Notes: generated from the letters alone by a model not told the origin. A stretch of 37,211 bases of DNA from Endoryza sp044226045 (GCA_044226045.1 JBGAHR010000039.1:1-37211), one strand, 5' to 3'. Counted from the first letter of the stretch, positions 25,279 to 33,923 are shown. Program-made: numbers and translations.

Positions 25279-27084
25279 ATGAAGCTGACTGAAGAACAAA
25301 AGGCAATCATAAATACCAATGGCGATATCAAGATTAATGCGGTAGCCGGATCGGGGAAAACCACTACCATTATTCAATATGCCGCCAGCCGGCCCGGGAA
25401 TGCCCGGATATTATACCTGGCCTTTAATAAGTCGGTGAAAGTAGAGGCAAAGCGGAAGTTTGCTGAATTGGGCCTTCACAATGTACAGGTGGAAACCGCG
25501 CACTCACTGGCCTATAAACACATTGTATTTCAGAAGGGGTATAAAGTCAGCCAGAAAAGCTACACCACTTTTCAGATAGTGGAGTTGCTTGGATTGAAAG
25601 GGATGGGAGAAAAGCATGGTGAATTTATTCTCGCTAACCACATAAGTAAATTTGTTTCCTATTTCTGTAACAGTGAGGCTGCCAGGGTTCAGGACCTAAA
25701 CTATCTTCATACAGTTGCCGATAAAAACGCGGCTTCCTTCGTAAAAAACCATTATCGCTCCATTGAAAAAGGCGCCCGATTGTTGCTGGCAAAAATGTAT
25801 GATGGAACCATTGAGGTTTCGCATGATTTTTATTTGAAGATGTTTCAATTGGCAAAACCAATCCTCTCGTACGACTATATCTTATTTGATGAAGGACAGG
25901 ATGCGTCACCGGCCATGCTGGATATTTTTATGCGCCAGCAGGCAATCAAGGTGATAGTAGGAGATACGCATCAGCAAATCTATTCCTGGCGGCATGCGGT
26001 CAACTCTCTCGATAAGGTAAACTTTGAGAAATTTCATTTGTCTGCAAGCTTTCGGTTTACGCAGGCCATTGCGGATTTGTCAAAAGGAGTGCTTGCGTGG
26101 AAAAATCACCTGCTGCCGTGCGAGCCGGTAACCATTTCAGGTCAGGGAAAGAATGCTGCCACATCCAGCCATGCGATCATCGCCCGCACCAACCTCGGGT
26201 TGCTGCTGAACGCCATTACTTATATCACGGAAAACAAACAGGTAAAACGGATCTATTTCGAGGGAAATATTCATTCCTATACCTATGCCGACGATGGGGC
26301 TTCTCTTTATGATGTATTGAGTTTATTCAACGAAAGGCGCGATCGAATCAAGGATCCCCTGATAGCTTCCATGAAGAACCTCGATGAATTGGAAGAATAT
26401 ATCGAGAAAACCGAGGATGTGCAGCTGGGAATGATGCTGGAAATAGTAAAAGAGTACGAAAATGAAATTCCTGCATTGCTTAAATCTTTAAAAAGCAAAC
26501 ATGTAGGGGATGAGGAAAAGGACAAGGCAGAGATGATCTTTTCAACCGTCCATCGCGCGAAAGGAATGGAGTACGATACGGTTCAACTGGCAGATGATTT
26601 TGTAACAGAAGGAAAACTGGAAAGACTAAAATCCGGTGAAGATTCCAAGAATGACATCAATATTGCCAAATGGGTAGAGGAAATCAATCTCCTGTATGTA
26701 GCCATTACCCGTACCCGCAACCATCTGACGCTGCCGGAGAGCCTGCTTCCAAAGGCATTTGTTCCCGCGGCGCAGATAAAGGTGATCAAGGCCAAAAAAG
26801 AATCGGATAAAATTGATTCCGACCGGTTGGAAGTGTTCAAGTTGAATAGTTCCCGGAAGCCTTCAACCGGTAAGACAAGTCAACCGGAAAAATATTATTC
26901 TTATACGGAAAAGCGGTTGCAGCATAAGAACGCATATGAACGATGGTCAAAGGAGGATGATTACCTGTTGGCGGAAATGTTTCAGAATGGTGAAAAACTC
27001 AGTTCCATGACTGCTCATTTTCATAGGAACAGGGGCGCTATTTTATCCAGGTTACGCAAACTGGGTTTTGAACAAGATGAATAA
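25279..27084 (+). CDS. UvrD-family helicase (Fbh1-like) with C-terminal Myb-like region
   Basis: The chosen ATG gives 601 residues beginning at the Q-motif (LTEEQKAI). A TTG 60 bp upstream (25219), with AAGGGG before it, is an alternative start. Superfamily 1A motifs are visible: Walker A AGSGKTTT (23-30), Walker B ILFDEGQD (about 202-208, with Gly where Ala is usual), GDTHQQIYSWR (228-238), STVHRAKGMEYD and LLYVAITRTRNHL. The PAMLD after the Walker B motif and QQIYSWR resemble the F-box helicase Fbh1 branch. The last 50 residues (YERWSKEDDYLLAEMF onward) look like a SANT/Myb-type DNA-binding helix bundle. It should be an ATP-dependent 3'-5' DNA helicase in repair or recombination control. 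It is monocistronic. Confidence 0.9.
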   Translation: MKLTEEQKAIINTNGDIKINAVAGSGKTTTIIQYAASRPGNARILYLAFNKSVKVEAKRKFAELGLHNVQVETAHSLAYKHIVFQKGYKVSQKSYTTFQIVELLGLKGMGEKHGEFILANHISKFVSYFCNSEAARVQDLNYLHTVADKNAASFVKNHYRSIEKGARLLLAKMYDGTIEVSHDFYLKMFQLAKPILSYDYILFDEGQDASPAMLDIFMRQQAIKVIVGDTHQQIYSWRHAVNSLDKVNFEKFHLSASFRFTQAIADLSKGVLAWKNHLLPCEPVTISGQGKNAATSSHAIIARTNLGLLLNAITYITENKQVKRIYFEGNIHSYTYADDGASLYDVLSLFNERRDRIKDPLIASMKNLDELEEYIEKTEDVQLGMMLEIVKEYENEIPALLKSLKSKHVGDEEKDKAEMIFSTVHRAKGMEYDTVQLADDFVTEGKLERLKSGEDSKNDINIAKWVEEINLLYVAITRTRNHLTLPESLLPKAFVPAAQIKVIKAKKESDKIDSDRLEVFKLNSSRKPSTGKTSQPEKYYSYTEKRLQHKNAYERWSKEDDYLLAEMFQNGEKLSSMTAHFHRNRGAILSRLRKLGFEQDE

Positions 27085-27101
27085 GTGTTGGTTGGTGGTT
27101 T

Positions 27102-27300
27102 CAGGGAGCGGGAGCGGATAAGTTGAGGTCGAATTTGGTCCATTTACCAATTTAATTATTTCCTCCGGGGTGAATAGCGATAGAATAAAACCAGGCAATT
27201 GTTGTGATTCGGTAACAGTTTTCTTTGTCGCAGTTTGCTGCTAATTGACAAATTGGCTCATTGGCTCATTGACCAATTTCCACATTGACACATTTACTAT
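27102..27300. repeat. Repeat words in the gap after the helicase gene
   Basis: The 220-bp gap contains a short GGGAGC hexamer island (about 27105-27117), the same word that flanks the long tracts at 18 kb and 37 kb. Octamer-like AATTGGCTCATTGG words follow at 27238-27300. I see no gene. Confidence 0.6.
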
Positions 27301-27304
27301 TTGT

Positions 27305-27511
27305 CTATCTCGCCCGATATTCGAGAATATCCGCCGGTTGACAATCCAGCGCTTTGCAAATGGCTTCGAGCGTGCTGAAACGAATGGCTTTGGCTTTCCC
27401 GGTTTTCAGAATCGAAAGATTGGATAGAGTGATATCCACTTTCTCAGATAACTCATTTAAAGACATCTTCCTCTTTGCCATCATTACATCCAGGTTAACT
27501 ATAATCGGCAT
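27305..27511 (-). CDS. XRE-family (Cro/C1-type) HTH regulator
   Basis: This 68-residue protein is a single Cro/C1-type helix-turn-helix domain of the YozG/HTH_26 group. It shows MSLNELSEKVDITLSNLSILKTGKAKAIRFSTLEAICKALDC, with the recognition helix in SNLSILKTG. It lies 3 bp after the DUF2975 gene in the same direction, the typical pairing of these families. It probably controls its own operon, and a dyad overlaps the operon promoter at 28088-28123. Confidence 0.92.
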   Translation of the reverse strand: MPIIVNLDVMMAKRKMSLNELSEKVDITLSNLSILKTGKAKAIRFSTLEAICKALDCQPADILEYRAR

Positions 27512-27514
27512 AGA

Positions 27515-28063
27515 TTAAACGGTTAAGTCGTTTTCGTTTTGGAGTTCCACTCCTTTTTTCAATACGGTTCCAATTACAAGCAATACCACTCCCATAAAAA
27601 GCCATACATCACCACCTCCCAATCTTAACAAGGCAGTATCAGGCATGGCGACACCTTCTTTCTCAAATCCAAGTGTAAGCTTCATCCCCCACAAGGAAAA
27701 AAAGCCTATTCCCAACGCAATATAACCAACCAGGCTAACCAGTTGCTCCAATGCCGACGTAAATGGGCGGTCAGCAGTAATTTTTCTGGCGTGAAATATC
27801 CTGATGATCTGGTAGAACAAGATTGCCTTTAGTATGGTTGCGATCAACAAAATGCTGGCCAGCGTGATAAAATGGGAGACATTGTAACGGTAAAGGGCCG
27901 ACAGATCAATCTCCTTCCAGAATCTTGCTGCGCCTTCCGGTTTAATAATAAGTGTGGCGATCATATTAGTGAGAAAGCCACCGGCCTCAATACCTAAGCC
28001 GACAAAAATGATCCAGGTGAGAATGTACAGGGCTTTCAAAACCCAGGAAGTTTGATTTGACAT
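27515..28063 (-). CDS. DUF2975 membrane protein
   Basis: The ATG at 28063 gives 182 residues. A TTG extension to 28090 would overlap the candidate promoter and is rejected. Four likely transmembrane helices lie at about 8-30, 58-82, 107-130 and 148-168, consistent with DUF2975. These proteins are regularly encoded with a small XRE regulator, as here, and may sense a membrane signal for it; their biochemical role is unknown. First gene of a two-gene operon. Confidence 0.9.
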   Translation of the reverse strand: MSNQTSWVLKALYILTWIIFVGLGIEAGGFLTNMIATLIIKPEGAARFWKEIDLSALYRYNVSHFITLASILLIATILKAILFYQIIRIFHARKITADRPFTSALEQLVSLVGYIALGIGFFSLWGMKLTLGFEKEGVAMPDTALLRLGGGDVWLFMGVVLLVIGTVLKKGVELQNENDLTV

Positions 28064-28087
28064 GATGCAGTTGTTTGAATGTGGAAA

Positions 28088-28123
28088 CAAAACTACTAAT
28101 ATTTATTGAAAAACAATAAATAT
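28088..28123 (-). promoter_or_regulatory. Promoter with overlapping operator dyad for the DUF2975-XRE operon
   Basis: The minus strand reads TAGTTTTG (28095 to 28088), an exact TAnnTTTG -7 box. A TTG lies 18 bp further upstream, in the position of the -33 element. The inferred start site is about 18 nt before the ATG at 28063. A perfect 10-bp inverted repeat, ATATTTATTG / CAATAAATAT with a 5-nt A loop (28099-28123), covers the spacer and -33 element. That is where a repressor would compete with polymerase. Confidence 0.6.
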
Positions 28124-28316
28124 ATGATGAAAAACGGAAGATTTTTTTTGATAAGGGCTGGATTTGCATTTAGTATCCATTTAAAGTATTTAAGTCACAA
28201 CCACTTGTCATCAGCAACATAGTGGGATGGGAGGCCAGTATATTTTTGTAGATTTCGATTTATATAGCCGTCTAAACTCTCGGTTATTAATCTTCTCAAC
28301 TGTTCAAACTACTGCA

Positions 28317-29912
28317 ATGCTGTATCGGAAATCATCATGGCCTTATGTTTCAATGGTCCTGTGCCTGGCGTTATTACTCGGATCTTATCCGAAAAATACG
28401 TTTGCACAAAACACCAAACCCAGAATCATCATCACTGCGGATCCGGAACTGGATGATAACAATTCGATGATTCGGTTTCTCCTGTATAGCTCGGATCTGC
28501 AGGTGGAAGGACTCATATATGCCAGCAGCGGTTTTCATTGGAAGGGCGATGGAAAGGGGACCAAATGGTTCGTTCCGGGACGGGAGTACAACCGTTTTGG
28601 CCTGAATCTTTGCCCCTGCGAATCCTGGCGCTGGGCGAAAGACGAACGCTTCATCCATGATATTGTTGAAGCCTATGCGAAAGTGTATCCAAATCTGAAA
28701 ATTCACAATGCACAATACCCGGCTCCGCAGGAGCTATTGTCAAAAATCCGTTATGGCAATATTGAATTCGATGGAGACATTTCAAAAGACTCACCGGGTT
28801 CGGATCTCATCAAAGCAGTGATATTGGATAACAAACCGGGACCATTGTTCATTACAGCCTGGGGCGGACAAAGCACGATTGCACGCGCCTTGAAATCAAT
28901 CCAGGAACAATATCAATACAGCACTGATTGGGATGCGATTCGAAAAAAGATCTCGAAGAAAGTGATATTGCTCCCCTCGGGCGACCAGGACGATACTTAT
29001 GCAACTTACATTAAACCGAACTGGCCGGATATCGAATACCGTCAGTTTAAGGATGGGCCCAATTACGGGTATGGCGCTCAGTTACGAGCGAAACAGGAAG
29101 ATGCCGGATTTCTCAGTTCAACATGGATGAAAGAATATGTCAGCAGTCGCGGCCCCCTGGGATCTTTGTACCGGGTATGGGGCGATGGAAAGCAGATGGT
29201 CAAGGGGGATAAGCTGGATTATTTTGGTTTGTCGGGTTACAGCAATGAAGAATTAAAGAAGATGGGGTACGCGGTCTGGATGCCGGTACAGGAAAAAGGC
29301 TCCTGGCTGGGAGAGGGCGATAACCACACTTTTATGAACATGCTCGGTAATGGATTGCGTGCCTGGGAATCGGCTGCCTTTGGTGGTTGGGGAGGTCGTT
29401 CGATTGAGTCATTGTCGCAGGCTGTCAATTTCGGCGCACCGGTACAGGATACCAGCGCAGCGGCCATGGCTAATTTGATGGGATCCATAAACAATCAACA
29501 GGAGAAAGATGGTAACGTTACTCCCTATCCGAATTTTTTCCCTGCTGCACAGAATGATTTCGCTGCCCGACTTCTCTGGTCGGTCACCCCAACATACGGG
29601 AAAGCCAATCATGAACCGATCGTGAAGATAGAAGGTCCCTTGTCCATTCTCGTCAATGCCGGTTCCAATATCCGATTGAACGGATATGTGAAGGACCCCG
29701 ATGGAGACCGGCTCGTAACAAGATGGTGGTCTTTCGGAGTCGGCAGTTATCGGGGACCGGTTGTTATTTCAAAACCCGATGCGTTGCAAACAGAAATCGC
29801 CATACCCTCCGATGCAAAGCCGGGCCAGACCATTCATATTATTCTGGAAGCTACTGATAATGGCCGGCCATCTTTGACCAGGTATCAACGGGTGATACTG
29901 ACGGTTCGATGA
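28317..29912 (+). CDS. Secreted DUF1593 (Sde182-like, nucleoside-hydrolase-fold) protein
   Basis: The ATG at 28317 gives 531 residues with a Sec signal (about 1-31, cleavage near TFAQ). An in-frame ATG at 28227 would add 30 residues before it and is rejected. The catalytic-type domain (about 35-430) begins RIIITADPELDDNNSMIRFL, the aspartate-rich start of the nucleoside-hydrolase-like DUF1593 fold. It also contains LIYASSGFHWKGDG and ITAWGGQSTIARAL. A C-terminal Ig/cadherin-like domain (about 435-531) carries VKDPDGDRLVTRWWSFG. Members are linked to cellulose or glycan use in other bacteria, but the activity is unproven. A TATTTTTG at 28241-28248 could be its -7 box. Confidence 0.9.
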   Translation: MLYRKSSWPYVSMVLCLALLLGSYPKNTFAQNTKPRIIITADPELDDNNSMIRFLLYSSDLQVEGLIYASSGFHWKGDGKGTKWFVPGREYNRFGLNLCPCESWRWAKDERFIHDIVEAYAKVYPNLKIHNAQYPAPQELLSKIRYGNIEFDGDISKDSPGSDLIKAVILDNKPGPLFITAWGGQSTIARALKSIQEQYQYSTDWDAIRKKISKKVILLPSGDQDDTYATYIKPNWPDIEYRQFKDGPNYGYGAQLRAKQEDAGFLSSTWMKEYVSSRGPLGSLYRVWGDGKQMVKGDKLDYFGLSGYSNEELKKMGYAVWMPVQEKGSWLGEGDNHTFMNMLGNGLRAWESAAFGGWGGRSIESLSQAVNFGAPVQDTSAAAMANLMGSINNQQEKDGNVTPYPNFFPAAQNDFAARLLWSVTPTYGKANHEPIVKIEGPLSILVNAGSNIRLNGYVKDPDGDRLVTRWWSFGVGSYRGPVVISKPDALQTEIAIPSDAKPGQTIHIILEATDNGRPSLTRYQRVILTVR

Positions 29913-29965
29913 GTGTTCAACTCGCAGTCCATTGTTCATCCGCCAATTCTTTTTGAGCGAGCCGT

Positions 29966-30973
29966 TCACAGGATGATATTATGCTGTTCACGGACCATTT
30001 CGGGGAGATCATTTTCTCCAAGCATCTCCAGTATGTCTATTTCCAGCACCCGGCTCATTTGAGAAATGGGAACATCATTGGCACCCCCCTCGAAAGGGTT
30101 TTCCGTGCTTTCACCCACCTGTTCCAGCGACGTAAAAATCCAGGACAGCAACACGCTGAATGGAATAACCAGCCAGACCATGCTATCGTTTCCTTTCCCC
30201 AACACCTGTTGACTGAATTCTGAAAACTGCTGTAAAAGGGCAAAAGGCAGCAGCAGGCAGAATAGTTTCACGAAGAGGTTACTGACGGTGGCATACTGGC
30301 GGGGGTAGGGGAAATTTTTTATCCGTTCATTCTTGCCCTGGTGACTATTGAAAGAACGCAGCATGTTGTGCATTTCCATGAATCTGAAATTATCGATAAT
30401 CTCTTCCTGGTAAAGGTTCTCCAGTTCCCGTCCCTGCAGGCCCAGGATTTGCGTGGCGGTATTTTTTTTCGACAGTACGCTGGACAGTTCATCAGCATCG
30501 AGGTATTGTTCAAGCGCATTTTTCAGAGAAACCTGGTGTTCGGGGATCGAGTAGTATTTCAAATATTCCTGGTTGTGTTTTCTGGAAAGTGATTCCCATG
30601 GGCGGGGAGTTCGCAACTGGTATCGCATGGCGGTAATCCAGCCCAGGTGCAGATAGGCCAGCCCCCGCGACCGCATTTTATCCGGTATATAATCCCGACA
30701 CATCATACACCAGGCCCGGCTGGCGCTGACAGCGGCTCCCCATACCTGCCGGGCTTCCCATGTTCGGTTATAGGTTTGCGTGTTTTTAAAACCGACAATA
30801 AAAGCTGTGGCGGCGCCAAGCAGACCGGCAATTGACCAGGGAATGGCCAGCCAGTGCAGACCCGGCAACAGGTATAGTATCGTTGGGATGGAGGAAATGA
30901 TAACCAGCCAGGTTATTTTCCTTCGCGTCCAGTATAAGAATTCTTTAAGGCTATATGATTTTCCGGTATGCAT
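29966..30973 (-). CDS. Bestrophin-family anion channel
   Basis: The chosen ATG gives 335 residues. A longer frame to 31135 runs through the terminator and into the next gene, and is rejected. Family signatures are FIVGFKNTQTYNRTWEARQVWG after the first helices and the C-terminal NPFEGGANDVPISQMSR. Four transmembrane helices are visible (two near 17-62, two near 215-265). Bacterial bestrophins form pentameric channels in the inner membrane, usually chloride- or cation-conducting. It is separated from the upstream YCII gene by a strong terminator, so it needs its own promoter in a gap of about 55 bp. Confidence 0.92.
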   Translation of the reverse strand: MHTGKSYSLKEFLYWTRRKITWLVIISSIPTILYLLPGLHWLAIPWSIAGLLGAATAFIVGFKNTQTYNRTWEARQVWGAAVSASRAWCMMCRDYIPDKMRSRGLAYLHLGWITAMRYQLRTPRPWESLSRKHNQEYLKYYSIPEHQVSLKNALEQYLDADELSSVLSKKNTATQILGLQGRELENLYQEEIIDNFRFMEMHNMLRSFNSHQGKNERIKNFPYPRQYATVSNLFVKLFCLLLPFALLQQFSEFSQQVLGKGNDSMVWLVIPFSVLLSWIFTSLEQVGESTENPFEGGANDVPISQMSRVLEIDILEMLGENDLPEMVREQHNIIL

Positions 30974-31028
30974 GGAAGCGGAATTGACTGATTGCGGATG
31001 AAATTCATTGAGAAAACAAGAGAGAGAA

Positions 31029-31059
31029 AGAAAGCCTTTGATCTGGTCAAAGGCTTTCT
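31029..31059 (-). terminator. Intrinsic terminator after the YCII gene
   Basis: A perfect 13-bp inverted repeat (31029-31041 with 31047-31059, core AAAGCCTTTGA / TCAAAGGCTTT) surrounds a 5-nt loop. It begins 15 bp after the stop codon of the minus-strand YCII gene. On that strand it is followed by a T/C-rich run, so it is probably an efficient Rho-independent terminator. Confidence 0.85.
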
Positions 31060-31074
31060 GCGATGGAAAGACTG

Positions 31075-31422
31075 TCAGGCTGCCGGCATCGCCATGCGAA
31101 CTTCTACAATCGCTCCATATCGGATGATGGGACATTCTTTTGCAATGGCAACCGCCTCATCGTAATCGCCAGCTTTGATCACAAAAGCGCCACCAATTGA
31201 AATGGTTCCTTCTGCATATGGGCCCTGATGGATGTGTTTGGCGGTGCTGATCACTCTTCCATCCAAATCCCATCGGTGTGGAGCAGACACCAGCTGATTG
31301 TTCGCTGCCATACGGGATATCCACTCCTGATAAGGTTGTAAGGCCTCTTTCATTTGTGAAGGTGATGGACTCGGATGGCGGCTTGTCAGGTCGCGGTGGA
31401 TCACCAGGAGAAATTCATTCAT
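31075..31422 (-). CDS. YCII-related protein
   Basis: The ATG at 31422 gives 115 residues in the YCII (YciI/DGPF-type ferredoxin-like) fold: MNEFLLVIHRDL, then YQEWISRMAANNQLVSAPHRW, GGAFVIKAGDYDEAVAIAKECP and a closing VEVRM. A frame extended to 31473 overlaps the upstream hydrolase gene and lacks family similarity. YCII proteins are small, possibly enzymatic, dimers of largely unknown role. The gene lies 47 bp after the alpha/beta hydrolase gene and ends at the terminator, so it is likely the last gene of the transcript. Confidence 0.9.
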   Translation of the reverse strand: MNEFLLVIHRDLTSRHPSPSPSQMKEALQPYQEWISRMAANNQLVSAPHRWDLDGRVISTAKHIHQGPYAEGTISIGGAFVIKAGDYDEAVAIAKECPIIRYGAIVEVRMAMPAA

Positions 31423-31469
31423 GTTGTTGTTTTTTAGGTAGGTGATTGGTTGCAGGTTAGGGCAGATAA

Positions 31470-32243
31470 TCAAAGTGAATTGGCAGCCTGGATAATAAAC
31501 TCAGCTACCTTTTTCGGTTGTGTTACCATCGGCACATGGCTGGAAGGTAATTCGAGTGTATTGGCCTTGATCAGTTTTGCCTTATATCTCTGCAAGTCCG
31601 GATTGATCATTCCATCTTTTCCGGCCACTATTGACCAGGAAGGTTTGGATTTCCAGGCCGGATCGTGCACTTTCGTTTGTGTGGCAACGGCAGCCCATGT
31701 TCCCTGAGTGGCATAAATCAGTTTTCTTTCTTCCATGGGAGCATCCTGTGCAAAGAACTGATCAATTCCTTTGGGAGATAACGACAGAAATCCTTCCGGG
31801 CTGAGTTTGATTTCAGGTCCCACACCGGTTAAAGGCATGGCCGCATTCACATCATTTACGTTTTGCCCTTCTTCGGGTATCAGCGCGGCTACATACAGCA
31901 ATCCCGCTACACGAGCATCTTTTCCGGCTTCGGAAATGACCATTCCTCCATATGAATGTCCTACCAGCAATACAGGTCCATCCAGGCTGTTGATGATTCT
32001 TTTGGTGGCGGCAACATCATCTTCCAATGCAGTCAGCGGATTTTGAACAGCCACTACATTGAATCCTTTTTGCTGCAGAATAGCAATTACTTTATTCCAG
32101 CTGGATCCGTCAGCAAAAGCTCCGTGTACCAGCACTATGTTCTTTACTCCTTTGTGAGATTCCTGTGGCATGGCCATCTTGGGTGTAGCGCCCAGCGCAA
32201 CGGCAGTTAATACTACCGGTCCGAAATTTTTAATAAATGACAT
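31470..32243 (-). CDS. Exported alpha/beta-hydrolase
   Basis: This 257-residue protein has an N-terminal hydrophobic signal (about 5-25) and an alpha/beta-hydrolase fold. The oxyanion-hole phrase is LVHGAFADGSSW (38-49). The nucleophile elbow is GHSYGG with Ser97, the acid is likely the Asp of VAGKDGMI, and the histidine is in SSHVPM. It resembles the small esterase/salicylate-esterase-like group (EstC type). The substrate is unknown. It lies 18 bp after the small gene 32262-32585 and was probably co-transcribed with it. Confidence 0.9.
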   Translation of the reverse strand: MSFIKNFGPVVLTAVALGATPKMAMPQESHKGVKNIVLVHGAFADGSSWNKVIAILQQKGFNVVAVQNPLTALEDDVAATKRIINSLDGPVLLVGHSYGGMVISEAGKDARVAGLLYVAALIPEEGQNVNDVNAAMPLTGVGPEIKLSPEGFLSLSPKGIDQFFAQDAPMEERKLIYATQGTWAAVATQTKVHDPAWKSKPSWSIVAGKDGMINPDLQRYKAKLIKANTLELPSSHVPMVTQPKKVAEFIIQAANSL

Positions 32244-32261
32244 ACAATTTTTTTTTAATGA

Positions 32262-32585
32262 TTAATATTCGGATGACTGGTATACGGATTGTACATGCAG
32301 TTTCCTGATCCACTCAATATCGAGGTGCCTTGCCTCTTCACCTATTCCATCTATAATGAAGCCTTTGACTCCGTTGGATGAACTGAGGGCGAGTAGCAGA
32401 CCTTTGCCGGTGTTGCTATCTGTTCCTTCGAACCTGTAATATTCATCTACCCGAAATTCCTCTTCTAATAATCGCATATCGAGCTGACTGCAATAAAGAC
32501 AAGTTTCGTCCGGTTCGAAATTGAGATCGTACCCTCTTTGCTTCAGGTCTTCAAGCGCATCGCCCAGGCTTGTATAGGTTGGCAT
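32262..32585 (-). CDS. Conserved small cytoplasmic protein
   Basis: This 107-residue protein has CLYCSQLDMRLLEEEFRVDEYYRFEG and GVKGFIIDGIGEEAR segments. I associate it with a small Bacteroidota family that databases sometimes label as phosphoribosylpyrophosphate synthetase. That name is not supported by length or motifs, since no PRPP-binding loop is visible. It has a CxxC pair near residue 30. It is upstream of the alpha/beta hydrolase by 18 bp. Function unknown. Confidence 0.75.
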   Translation of the reverse strand: MPTYTSLGDALEDLKQRGYDLNFEPDETCLYCSQLDMRLLEEEFRVDEYYRFEGTDSNTGKGLLLALSSSNGVKGFIIDGIGEEARHLDIEWIRKLHVQSVYQSSEY

Positions 32586-32650
32586 ATCGATTGTTTTGTA
32601 ATGAATGAAATTGGCGTTTGCCGGATTTTCATCGGATGTCAGATTGTTTT

Positions 32651-32848
32651 TCAGAGAAGTCCTTCCGGGCTTCCGGCAGAGATGCTCTCTTCTGTGTACA
32701 GATAGGGCTGATCTTTTGTTCTGATGGCATCATCCAGGAATTCACTTCCTTCCGAAGTGAAATCGTTGGTGAATTCGGGAATGGCGTTGACCTGTTGGTC
32801 GGCTTCCGCCACGGGCTCCTTGGGAGCCGGTTGAATGTGCAGGATCAT
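32651..32848 (-). CDS. Possible small acidic protein
   Basis: A 65-residue frame starts at ATG 32848, chosen over an upstream in-frame ATG at 32947 because the added residues are low-complexity Ser/Phe. It is acidic (EPVAEADQQ, TSEGSEFLDDAI). I recognise no homologue. It lies in the 478-bp gap between two minus-strand genes, in the same direction. Overlapping frames exist in other phases, so this is tentative. A TTCACTTC/GAAGTGAA inverted repeat (32741-32761) lies inside it. The rest of the gap (32849-33063) shows no supportable feature. Confidence 0.35.
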   Translation of the reverse strand: MILHIQPAPKEPVAEADQQVNAIPEFTNDFTSEGSEFLDDAIRTKDQPYLYTEESISAGSPEGLL

Positions 32849-33063
32849 GACTGGAAGTTTTTGGGTGAAGAAATAGAAATGGAAAAAACTGAACAGACTG
32901 GCGGCTGATGACTTGCTGTGTAGTTGACCGGTTTTCGTAAGGATCATACGCCGGCGTTAGGATATCCTGATGCACGAACAGGTAAAAAGTGCATTCCTTG
33001 TACAACCGCCTCAGCAAGCTGACACCTATCATCTTCGTTTCATCAGTCAGCGGATCGGTTCAA

Positions 33064-33819
33064 TTAATTTTTAACTGACCGGCGGCTCCACCAGGTTTCA
33101 AAGTTGAACTGTCCCAGTTCAGCCTTTCCGGCAGGCACGAGTGCGGTTTTGGGTATCTCACCGCCAAAGTACTCAGGTCTGCCATTGGCAATTACCTGGC
33201 GGTTATCCCCGGCGGCCTTAAGGTATCTGGCAACGATGTCGTACATCTCGAATTGTTGGGGACCGGCGATCTCTACCACATTATTAGCGGGAGTTGCCAG
33301 CGCAAATTTTGCTACGAAGTAAGCCACATCATCAGACGCAATGGGTTGAAATTTCACATCAGATAAATGCACTTCCTGTCCTGTTGTAGCCTGATCGGCA
33401 ATACCACCGATAAACTCAAAAAACTGTGTGCTTCTGATGATGGTGAAAGGAACCCCCGACTGCCTGACAAGTTCTTCCTGCGCTTTCTTGGCTCGCATAT
33501 AGGGGATGTTCTGCATGATATCCATCCCAACAATAGAGAGCGCTACATGATGTTTAACACCGGCATTGATTTCTGAACCCAGTAAATTTCTGCCGGAAGT
33601 TTGAAAGAATTCCATCACGGCTTTCTCTTCGAACGAAGGGGAGTTCGACAGATCAATTACGGTATCCGTATTCTGTAAGGCCTCTGACAGCCCTTCACCT
33701 GTAAGGGTATTGATACCCGTTGCCGGCGAAGCTGCAATAACCTGGTGACTCTGCTGCCTTAGTAGTGCGGTTACTTTTGAACCGATAAGGCCTGTACCGC
33801 CAATAACTACAATCTTCAT
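33064..33819 (-). CDS. NmrA-like / atypical-SDR NAD(P)-binding protein
   Basis: The ATG at 33819 gives 251 residues opening with a Rossmann motif, KIVVIGGTGLIGSKV (GxxGxxG, residues 7-13). Later NmrA-like features are DTVIDLSNSP, HHVALSIVGMD, YMRAKKAQEELVRQSGVPFTIIRSTQFFEF and VEIAGPQQFEM. The classical YxxxK is replaced by YMRAK. Such proteins are NAD(P)-dependent reductases or redox-sensing regulators. An in-frame extension to 33906 would overlap the candidate sigma-54 promoter and is rejected. The gene follows the sigma-54 activator on the same strand. Confidence 0.9.
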   Translation of the reverse strand: MKIVVIGGTGLIGSKVTALLRQQSHQVIAASPATGINTLTGEGLSEALQNTDTVIDLSNSPSFEEKAVMEFFQTSGRNLLGSEINAGVKHHVALSIVGMDIMQNIPYMRAKKAQEELVRQSGVPFTIIRSTQFFEFIGGIADQATTGQEVHLSDVKFQPIASDDVAYFVAKFALATPANNVVEIAGPQQFEMYDIVARYLKAAGDNRQVIANGRPEYFGGEIPKTALVPAGKAELGQFNFETWWSRRSVKN

Positions 33820-33856
33820 GTTTTTTGTTTTTGATTGATTAATTGAAAACAGGAAG

Positions 33857-33873
33857 TGCCAGCAGGATGCCAA
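33857..33873 (-). promoter_or_regulatory. Candidate sigma-54 (-24/-12) promoter
   Basis: Read on the minus strand, the sequence TTGGCATCCTGCTGGCA matches the consensus TGGCACG-N4-TTGCW. It has GG at -24, GC at -12 and exactly 10 bp between them; the only core mismatch at -12 is G for T. The inferred start site is near 33847, about 28 nt before the NmrA-like ATG. The gene of a sigma-54 activator lies immediately upstream. Confidence 0.55.
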
Positions 33874-33923
33874 AAAATATATGTACTGGAAATCAGTGAC
33901 TAACAAAAATGCCTGACAAAAAT

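Noticed and set aside
29966..31135. A 389-codon version of the bestrophin
   Set aside because: The extra N-terminus runs through a strong terminator hairpin and overlaps the YCII gene; the ATG at 30973 fits the family.
32262..32585. Phosphoribosylpyrophosphate synthetase
   Set aside because: The label circulates for this small family, but the protein is too short and lacks PRPP-binding motifs.
33820..33906. N-terminal extension of the NmrA-like protein
   Set aside because: The Rossmann motif begins right after the ATG at 33819, and the extension overlaps the promoter candidate.
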